This document shows, in pieces, positions 8,339 to 14,158 of a stretch of DNA of 14,158 bases. The notes beneath the pieces were generated by a model, which worked only from the letters and a program-made list of their open reading frames with translations, was not told the origin of the DNA and did not search any database. Within the stretch, counting starts at the first letter, position 1. Every line of letters starts with the position of its first letter. The translations under genes and the position numbers were made by a program. The stretch is from Sphingobacteriales bacterium (GTDB taxonomy: Bacteria; Bacteroidota; Bacteroidia; Chitinophagales; JADIYW01). The stretch is from assembly GCA_016719635.1 (NCBI GenBank), contig JADJYT010000013.1, positions 1-14,158 on the forward strand. The letters are read 5' to 3'.

Positions 8339-10095
8339 ACTGCATCTCATAGAGTTTTCTATAGAAGCCGTTTTCTTTGCAATAAGCTCCTCGTGTGTTC
8401 CAATTTCCTTAATTTCTCCTTTGTCCAGCACCATAATCTTATCGGCATTCTGCACAGTAGATAAACGATGTGCAATCACAATGGAAGTCCTGCCCTTCAC
8501 CAGGGTTTCAATGGCATGCTGTATCAAGTTTTCGGATTCGGTATCAACGCTGGAAGTGGCTTCGTCCAGTATCAGGATCTGGGGATTATACACCAATGCA
8601 CGGATAAATGAAATCAGCTGTCGCTGGCCAACGGACAATGTAGCGCCGCGCTCCATCACATTCTGCTTATACCCATCGGGCAGTTCCATGATGAAATCAT
8701 GCGCACCCACCAGTTTGACTGGCTTCCATCACCTGCGCTTCAGATGATGGCGGATTTTTCAGGGTAATGTTATCCATCACCGTACCGGAGAACAGAAAAC
8801 ATCCTGCAGCACGGTTCCTATGTTAGACCGCAAGGCACTCAGTTTGTATTCGCGCGCATTTACAGCATCCAGTAAAATCTCTCCCTGCTGGATTTCATAA
8901 AACCTGTTGAGAATATTAATCGTAGATGATTTTCCCGAACCGGTGGCACCAACAAATTGCCAAGGTTTCCCGGCATTCACCTTAAAAGAAATATCTTTCA
9001 GCACATATTCGTCCTTGTTATACGCAAACCATACCTTCTTGAATTCAATGTCCCCTTTTATTTTTTCCGGAGCCAGCTTGCCCTTATCTTCTATTTTTTC
9101 TTCCGTATCCAACAACCGGAAAACACGCTGCGATGCAATGATACCCATCTGAAGGGTATTGAATTTATCCGCCAGCATACGCAGCGGACGGAAAGCGAGA
9201 TTCAGGTATAAGATAAATGATGTGAACACCCCGACTGTTGCAAATCCGTTCATCACCTGATTTGCACCGTACCATATCAGCAAAGAGATCGCTAATGCCA
9301 GAATGACTTCAACCACCGGGAAAAATATGGAATAATACAACACCGACTTATTATTTGCTGAATAATGTTCCTGGTTGAGTTTGTCAAATTTTTCAAATTC
9401 CCGGTCCTCTGCATTAAAAATCTGGACAATACGCATACCGGAAATGTGTTCCTGCACAAAAGCATTCATCTGAGCCACTTTCTCTCTGACATCATTAAAG
9501 GAAACCCGCACCTTTTCTTTGAAGATATAGGTCGCTATCAACACAATGGGGAATGTGGTCAAACAGACCAGTGCAAGCTTCCAGTTGATATACACCATAA
9601 AGCCAATCACAAATATCAGGGTCAAGACATCCGCTATAATCGTTATCATTCCTTCCGAGAAAATATTATTAATGGCTTCTATATCATTAATGGTTCTGGT
9701 AGTGATGATGCCTACGGGTGTTTTATCAAAAAACCTGAGGCGCATGGTTTGCACATGATTGAATAAGGTGGTTCGTAACTTCAGCATGATGGTTTGTCCC
9801 AGTTTTGTGGAATTCAGCCCGAAAAGATATTTCATCAGAAATTCCGCAATCAGTGAGGCCAATAAAATCAAACCCATCCACTTCAAGCCCTTTGCCATTT
9901 CTGCGCGATGATATTTTTATCAACTGTAATCTGAATCAGGTACGGACGAAGCGGAGTCACCACAGAAACCAATATTCCCAGGCCAGCGAAGTGAAAGGAG
10001 GAATAATCTCCTAAATGGCAATGCCAGTCTGATCACCCTTTTCAGTGTCGCCCAGTCACTGCCTTTTTTTTGCTTCTGTTATTTTTCCTCAGCAC
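8314..10095 (-). CDS. ABC exporter half-transporter (MsbA-like), many apparent frameshifts
   Basis: Fused membrane plus ATPase half-transporter of about 594 residues, acting as a dimer in the inner membrane; substrate unknown. The best-preserved piece is 8777-9898, with six-helix exporter sequence and Walker A GATGSGKSS. The ATPase continues in 8314-8710 with signature LSVGQRQ, Walker B ILILDEATSSVD and H-loop IAHRLST. Indels are inferred near 10067 (8-T run), 9988, 9981, 9899, 8793, 8718, 8373 and 8337. A compensating pair near 8955-8968 gives KPWQF where relatives would have something like KTLAF. With repairs the N-terminus reads KKKGSDWATLKRVIRLALPF and the C-terminus ends MQFQEDELLV at a stop at 8314. 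The start is probably GTG at 10095. It lies directly after truA on the same strand. Gene identity is certain; the exact start is not. Confidence 0.88.
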
Positions 10096-10103
10096 TAGAG
10101 CTT

Positions 10104-10844
10104 TTAGGTCAGCGTTAAATTCGTATTTAATATCCCACAAAAACAACCCTTTTGCCGGTACCGATATTTTCACCTCCAGCGATGCTTTGCATGAACAGAT
10201 TCCAGCAGTTCTTGTTCTGACATTCTGCCTAAACCCACCATTAATAAAGCTGCCGTAATGCGGCGCACCATATTTCTTAAGAAAGCGGTTGGCCGTAATG
10301 GTAAATACCAATCCGTTTTCGGCTGTTTCCCAATAAGCTTTTCAGTCAGCAGACAGATTGATGTTTTATTATCGCTTCCTTTTTCTCAAATGAACCGAAA
10401 TCGCGTTCTCAAGCAACTGCTGTATGCAATGATTCATTTTCTGAATATCCGGCCGCCATTCATGCATCTGAAAACTGAAATCTTCCAGAAACGGATTTTT
10501 ATGAAAATGGATGAAATATTTGTAGGTCCTGGTGATGGCATCAAATCGGGCATGCAATTCCTACTGACTTCAAAAATTTCTTTAACCGCAATATCATCCG
10601 GCAGCATACGGTTAATGCGATAAATAAAATTTTCCGGTAAGGATTGCGCTGTATCAAAATGCGCGTAATACGTTGCTGCATGAACGCCGGAATCCGTTCT
10701 TCCGCAACCGGTAAGTTCTGTAGTTTGCGCGAAAATTTTAGTTAAGTTATCTTCCAGGATTTCCTGTACGGATAATGCATTTTCCTGCCGCTGCCAGCCA
10801 CTGTACTGTTTGCCGTTATAAGAAAGCTGAAGAAAGAAGCGCAT
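10104..10844 (-). CDS. truA: tRNA pseudouridine synthase A, several apparent frameshifts
   Basis: Converts uridines 38-40 in the anticodon arm of many tRNAs to pseudouridine. The ATG at 10844 opens MRFFLQLSYNGKQYSGWQRQ, and the catalytic motif GCGRTDSGVHA with its essential Asp is present. The frame then breaks repeatedly: near 10565 (repair gives SKELHARFDAITRTYKYFIH), twice between 10380 and 10412, and again between 10190 and 10320. The pieces rebuild a normal protein through ENGLVFTITANRFL, NMVRRITAALLMVGLGRMSE and SVPAKGLFLWDIKYEF. The end is uncertain: a stop at 10104 after one more shift, which gives about 247 residues and fits the family, or read-through to 10042 without it. The ABC exporter gene follows on the same strand. 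Confidence 0.88.
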
Positions 10845-10920
10845 GTGTTGTAAAGATACGACGGCAGAGTTTTTTATAGTATTAATTTTTCTTTTGTATA
10901 TTAACTGCTAATTTTACAGC

Positions 10921-11241
10921 ATGATACAACGCATTCAAACCATTTACCTGTTTCTGGCTGCAGTGGCTGCTATCGCCTTTCTGTTTGTCCCGTTCGGCAA
11001 AATAAACATGAATGGATTCAGCAACCGAAAGCTGCAGATGAAAGTTATTGCTGTCGCTATATTATTGTCCATAGCGCTGATCGGATTATCGGTATACGCC
11101 ATAGTGCTGCACCAGAAAGACCAATATCAGTTCGGTCCTAGATTATCATTCCTGTGTTTGTTCTTGTGTTTAATTTTTCTGGCCTACAAAGGCGTTAAGC
11201 ACGATGAGCAGCTGGTTAAATCGATGGACAGACTGCGCTAA
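10921..11241 (+). CDS. Small DUF4293-like membrane protein, shorter than usual
   Basis: A 106-residue membrane protein recognised by its ends: MIQRIQTIYLFLAAVAAIAF at the N-terminus and DEQLVKSMDRLR at the C-terminus, with the central NRKLQMK. These match a Bacteroidota family of unknown function (DUF4293). Three hydrophobic segments are visible, at about residues 8-26, 42-62 and 75-93. Family members, as I recall them, are about 130-160 residues with four segments; here the stretch between the first segment and NRKLQ is only about a dozen residues, so one segment and its loop seem to be missing. That could be natural or an in-frame loss in assembly. It is divergent from truA with a 76-base gap and convergent with the next gene. 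Confidence 0.75.
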   Translation: MIQRIQTIYLFLAAVAAIAFLFVPFGKINMNGFSNRKLQMKVIAVAILLSIALIGLSVYAIVLHQKDQYQFGPRLSFLCLFLCLIFLAYKGVKHDEQLVKSMDRLR

Positions 11242-11250
11242 ATCAGTATT

Positions 11251-12053
11251 TCAGATTTCCGCCATGTTTTCCGCATTGATGCCAATCACGACTGTTTTCC
11301 AATCTGAATATTTGCCAGTTCCGGTGTTTTGGTATACCGCGTTTCTGAAAAGGTCATTAGTATTGTAACTGTAAATACTTTCTTCCTTGATATAATAAAT
11401 TGTTCCGTCAATTATCTTTACGTTTTTCATTTCGGAATGGGAATGTTTTATATAATTTCCTGATTGTCAAAAATAAAGATTCCTTCTTTGATGTCCACCA
11501 GATAGAGCAAGATTCGGATTCCAGCATCTGCTTCGGATTAATCTTTTGCCTACCCATAACGAGATGGTGTTGCTAATAAAAACAGGCTTCTTGTCCTTGT
11601 CTATTTTAATGATCCGTTGTGTAGCGGCATCCCATATCCATAAGAAAATTATTGTCGTACGAAGATGCCGATACAGGTAGATGATGTAATTTTCCAGATT
11701 AAATGCATCGATGATATCGAGCTCACGCAGCCGGTTATCCAGCTGAATTATCTTTCCGTAATCCGGCGAAAGAGAATTGTCTTAAACCCGTTTATACTGA
11801 TAATCTCTGTATTCTCGTTGATGTAGATACTTCCATAGTTTCTGCATGAACACACCGTCGCCGTTGTACCTTTCGAGCATGCCCTTATGCAGCAGGAATA
11901 TATCATTGGTGGTGTTGACAAATGTTTTGAGTGGTTTTTTTCGATAGTTTTGAAATAAACCGGAGTATTGGAAAAAGAAATCTGAATAAAGAACAAAGAA
12001 CAAAGAATAAAGAACACTATCCTGGCCAGCAGACTGATTCTGTTTCTGAACAT
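11251..12053 (-). CDS. Exported protein of unknown function with propeller-like repeats, heavily frameshifted
   Basis: I do not recognise a named function. The ATG at 12053 opens a hydrophobic N-terminus (RNRISLLARIVFFILCSLFF, ending near ISFSN) that should be a signal peptide or anchor. Restoring lost bases, for example in the A-run near 11940, joins segments reading TFVNTTNDIFLLHKGMLERY, GSIYINENTEIISINGFK, DYGKIIQLDNRLRELDIIDA, LWIWDAATQRIIKIDKDKK, YLVDIKEGIFIFDNQGNYIK and KNVKIIDGTIYYIKEESIYS, ending at a stop at 11251. The recurring short beta-rich units with aromatic, Asp and Gly residues resemble blades of a beta-propeller and a Bacteroidota family of hypothetical exported proteins. 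About seven indels are inferred in 800 bases. It lies just after lpxH on the same strand, and its start lies 36 bases beyond the lpxH stop. Confidence is good that this is one gene, low on fold. Confidence 0.62.
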
Positions 12054-12088
12054 AAAAGGTGTTCAAATTCCATAAAGCGTATGTTTGC

Positions 12089-12865
12089 TTAATTGTCATA
12101 TTTTACGAGCTTTACCTCATTGCCATCAAACACAGCATAGTTACAATTTACAATCCAGTCGCCCAGGTTAATGCAGGAACTCGTTTCGCTGAGCGCTATT
12201 TCCATAGGCAAGTGCCGGGTGACCCATGATAAAATAATTGCACGGCTTTTCCTGCATCTTTCTTTTACAATACTGAATCAGCCATTCCCTGTCTTCTCCG
12301 TGAAATACTTCAACCGACGGATCGGTAAAGGTATGCCTGCTCCATACTTGTGCAATTTTTATACCAATGTCCGGATGCAGCCACCTGAACAGCCATTTGC
12401 AGAACGGATTGGTAAAGATTTTCTTAAGATACTTGTATTTCGTATCGCCCGACCTAGTCCGTCTCCGTGTGCCAACAAAGTTCTTATCACCTGATGGCGA
12501 GTGACAGATCAGTTCGACTTTATCGTGATATACCGTTGCGCCGAGTTCCTGAGTCAGGTAATCCTCCATCCACAGATCATGATTTCCGGTAAAAATATAG
12601 CAGTCAATTCCGTTTGCCTTTAATCTGGCCAGTTCTGCAAGAAAACGGACAACCCTTTGGGTACAGCGAGTTTGTACTCAAACCAGAAGTCAAAAGTATC
12701 ACCTACCAGAAAAACAGCCTGTGCATCCTTTCCGCTGATTTCAGGAAGCGCATCAGTTTGAGTTCACGCGCCTGACTTTTTTGGAAGATCAGGTGCGCCG
12801 AGGTGTAAATCAGAGATGAAGTAGATTTGTTTGCCAGATAATATATTTAATGAAAGCTTTTGCAA
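12089..12865 (-). CDS. lpxH: UDP-2,3-diacylglucosamine diphosphatase, several apparent frameshifts
   Basis: Calcineurin-like metallophosphoesterase that splits UDP-2,3-diacylglucosamine into lipid X and UMP, a cytoplasmic/peripheral membrane step of lipid A synthesis. All metal-site motifs can be found across the frames: ISDLHLGAP, VGDTFDFWFEY, FTGNHDLWMEDY, HGDGLG (after repair near 12480) and GHRHLPMEIALSE (after repair near 12218). The C-terminus then reads NLGDWIVNCNYAVFDG and ends at the stop at 12089. Other indels are near 12780 (6-T run), 12740, 12655 and 12455. The start is chosen as TTG at 12865 because an in-frame stop lies shortly upstream and no ATG or GTG comes before ISDLHLG. 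The resulting length of about 259 residues fits the Bacteroidota enzyme. The toxin gene stop lies five bases upstream. Confidence 0.88.
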
Positions 12866-12870
12866 CTGAT

Positions 12871-13293
12871 TTATTTTACAAACAATTTACAGAACTGGGA
12901 TGATGTGAGCACGCGAATATTCTTTGCCTTTTTGAAATCTTTCGTATTTCTGGTAATCAGAAATGCGCATTTATTTTCCAGCGCTGTATAATACTGCATC
13001 GCATCTTCGAAATCAGAGAAATCAGCATTCAGTGCCTTTATAGCTGAGTCATGTGTTGTATTTACAATTTGTATCAGACCGGAAAGTTCCACTAGTCTTT
13101 CCTTTACCATTGCAGGAGAAAAATTCTTTTCTTAAAACGTAAATACATTTGCGAATACAATCGCAGACGTGTTTAACTTTATCTTATCGAGTGAAGCAAA
13201 AATGGAGTAATTGTTTGGCATCTTAAAAAAGGGCTTCCTTTCAGTTAGAAAATCAATAATTATATCCGAATCAATAAATACATTATACACCAT
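12871..13293 (-). CDS. PIN-domain toxin (VapC-like), two apparent frameshifts
   Basis: Probable Mg-dependent ribonuclease toxin of a type II toxin-antitoxin pair. The ATG at 13293 gives MVYNVFIDSDIIIDFLTERK, with the first acidic residues of the PIN active site; the later acidic cluster is in NADFSDFEDAMQYYTALENK, followed by AFLITRNTKDF. One base is missing near 13145 and one near 13130, in runs of T and A. Adding them joins FANVFYVLRKKNFSPAMVKE into one protein of about 141 residues, a normal size. The start codon overlaps the last 11 bases of the antitoxin gene, the usual coupled arrangement. The RNA target cannot be predicted. If the indels were real the toxin would be inactive, but the shared error pattern of the region argues against that. 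Confidence 0.82.
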
Positions 13294-13538
13294 AATACTT
13301 TTTAGAAGGCGTGCCTGTTTATCTTTTTACATCAAAATCTTCGGGATATTCATTTTCAGCGAACCTGCTAATCGTTCAACTTGCTGCGTATGTTGATTTA
13401 GTATCAGGATCATCCTGTACGGGAAAACGCCAAATAATCCTCTACCATTGCAGACAGACTCTTGCCTTCCTTCTTGGCTTTTCGTTTTGCTTTTTCTATT
13501 ATTTTAGCGTCTATGGAAAGCGTTAGCTTCGCAGTCAT
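13283..13538 (-). CDS. Antitoxin of the PIN toxin (ribbon-helix-helix, DUF6364-like), apparent frameshifts
   Basis: Small DNA-binding antitoxin of about 85 residues. The ATG at 13538 opens MTAKLTLSIDAKIIEKAKRK, then KEGKSLSAMVEDYLAF: a short beta strand followed by two helices, as in ribbon-helix-helix repressors. The frame breaks near 13425, near 13375 and in the A-run near 13327. Read across these, the acidic tail gives QDDPDTKSTYAAS, MNIPEDFDVKK and KQARLLKKYYGV, ending at 13283 inside the toxin start. The gene order, 11-base overlap and the palindromic operator over its own start all support an autoregulated antitoxin. The family name is a recollection, not a search result; the role is well supported by context. 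Confidence 0.75.
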
Positions 13539-13570
13539 ACGTATAAATTTACAAGTAAATATACGTATAA
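13537..13570. promoter_or_regulatory. Composite palindromic operator of the toxin-antitoxin operon
   Basis: Two copies of ATACGTATAA (13537-13546 and 13561-13570), each containing the 8-bp palindrome ATACGTAT, flank an inverted repeat ATTTAC-AA-GTAAAT (13547-13560). The whole 13537-13568 block is a near-perfect dyad that covers the -7 box, the transcription start and the first two bases of the antitoxin start codon. This is the expected layout for cooperative binding by antitoxin dimers or the toxin-antitoxin complex. The repeats are seen directly; the binding protein is inferred. Confidence 0.72.
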
Positions 13571-13586
13571 CATCTGAAATAAACAA
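13556..13586 (-). promoter_or_regulatory. Predicted promoter of the toxin-antitoxin operon
   Basis: Read on the minus strand, TTG (complement of 13584-13586) is followed by a 20-base spacer and TATATTTA (complement of 13556-13563), seven of eight positions of the Bacteroidota -7 box TAnnTTTG with normal spacing. Transcription would start near 13549, only about a dozen bases before the antitoxin ATG. The -7 box lies inside the operator palindrome. Confidence 0.5.
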
Positions 13587-13588
13587 TA

Positions 13589-14158
13589 CTACTTTAATTC
13601 AAATGCCTCAATCTTATCTTTCAGACTTAGTAAAAAATCGATATCATCATAGCCATTAATCATACAGGTTTTTTTGTACGGATTGATGTCAAACGTTTCT
13701 TTATCCTGTGTGGTTAAAATTTCGATTTGCTGTTTTTCCAGATCTATTTTCAGTTCTGTTGCCGGATTTCGTCTATTTCCGCAAAAATTTTCTGCGAAAA
13801 TTCCGCGAAAAACCACCACAGGCAACAAACCGTTGTTTAAAGCATTATTCTTTAAAGATATCTGCAAAGAAACTCGACACCACCACTTTGAAACCATAAT
13901 CGTGAATTGCCACGCCACATCTTCGCGTGATGAACCGCAACTCGAAGTTTTTACCGACAACCAGAATCGTCCGCTGTATGCTGGATTATTTAAGACGAAC
14001 GCTTCTTTCAGCGTATTAGCGTTGTTGTATCGCCAGTCGCGAAATAAATTATCGCCGAATCCTTCGCGCGTTGTTGCTTTCAGAAAGCGCGCCGGTATAA
14101 TCTGGTCAGTGTCCACATCTTCCATATTCAACGGAACTGCAGTGGATTGTATAGTTAT
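13589..14158 (-). CDS. leuD: 3-isopropylmalate dehydratase small subunit, start cut by window edge, apparent frameshifts
   Basis: Small subunit of isopropylmalate isomerase, which with LeuC interconverts 2- and 3-isopropylmalate in leucine synthesis. The N-terminal part reads STAVPLNMEDVDTDQIIPAR, then FLKATTREGFGDNLFRDWRY; the true start lies a few codons beyond the right edge. The C-terminus is INPYKKTCMINGYDDIDFL and a stop at 13589. The middle (about 13785-13970) is scrambled by paired indels: the neighbouring frames supply TILVVGKNF, CGSSREDVAW, AIHDYGFKVVVSSFFADIFK and NNALNNGLLPVVV, the normal order for LeuD. At full repair it would be about 195-200 residues, a usual length. The leuC gene should lie upstream, past the window edge; downstream, where leuA/leuB are often found, a toxin-antitoxin pair begins 50 bases away. 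Confidence 0.92.
   Translation of the reverse strand: MTIQSTAVPLNMEDVDTDQIIPARFLKATTREGFGDNLFRDWRYNNANTLKEAFVLNNPAYSGRFWLSVKTSSCGSSREDVAWQFTIMVSKWWCRVSLQISLKNNALNNGLLPVVVFRGIFAENFCGNRRNPATELKIDLEKQQIEILTTQDKETFDINPYKKTCMINGYDDIDFLLSLKDKIEAFELK

Noticed and set aside
10042..10103. A TruA C-terminal extension of about 20 residues ending in KKKAVTGRH
   Set aside because: It runs through an 8-base homopolymer, where one added base instead yields the exporter N-terminus; the extension is most likely an artefact.
10893..10916. TTTG plus TAATTTTA as promoter of the DUF4293-like gene
   Set aside because: The spacer is only 12 bases and the second box ends four bases before the ATG.
8314..14158. Read as a block of pseudogenes or a decaying genomic region
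   Set aside because: The breaks are nearly all one-base changes in short runs, the protein sequence on each side stays conserved, and essential genes are hit equally; sequencing error explains this better.

Overview
The window looks like chromosomal DNA from a member of the Bacteroidota. The evidence is a TonB-dependent receptor with an N-terminal carboxypeptidase-D-like domain, a small DUF4293-type membrane protein, a Bacteroidota-type UDP-2,3-diacylglucosamine diphosphatase, an inactivated-helicase/PD-(D/E)XK protein, a two-domain membrane lycopene cyclase, and promoter-like sequences of the TTG...TAnnTTTG type. Several genes appear to start with GTG or TTG. The genus cannot be named from this sequence.

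Layout. 1-2210 (minus): outer-membrane TonB-dependent receptor, cut by the left edge. 2399-5218 (plus): AddB-like nuclease. 5224-5280: predicted promoter and a perfect 12-bp inverted repeat. 5319-8338 (plus): tight carotenoid operon of phytoene desaturase crtI, phytoene synthase crtB and a membrane lycopene cyclase; together they would turn geranylgeranyl diphosphate into a cyclised carotene. 8314-10095 (minus): ABC exporter half-transporter, whose 3' end overlaps the cyclase gene tail to tail. 10104-10844 (minus): tRNA pseudouridine synthase truA, probably co-transcribed with the ABC gene. 10921-11241 (plus): short DUF4293-like membrane protein. 11251-12053 (minus): unrecognised exported protein with propeller-like repeats. 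12089-12865 (minus): lpxH-type lipid A pathway hydrolase. 12871-13538 (minus): antitoxin/PIN-toxin pair with a striking palindromic operator over its promoter. 13589-14158 (minus): leuD, cut by the right edge.

The key caveat is sequence quality. From about 8.33 kb to the right end almost every gene is split by single-base indels, mostly lost bases in homopolymer runs; two more lie in the first 620 bases. The stretch from about 0.7 to 8.3 kb is clean. Restoring the lost bases gives ordinary conserved proteins (TruA, LeuD, LpxH, ABC exporter), so the breaks are most likely sequencing or assembly errors and not real gene decay. I annotate these as whole genes with apparent frameshifts. No tRNA, rRNA, CRISPR array or insertion sequence was seen.

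I did not find a convincing wholly new multi-gene system. The most interesting signals are the AddB-like protein whose last three iron-sulphur cysteine positions hold Tyr, Ser and Leu, the inverted repeat over the crt promoter, the composite operator of the toxin-antitoxin pair, and the exported propeller-like protein.
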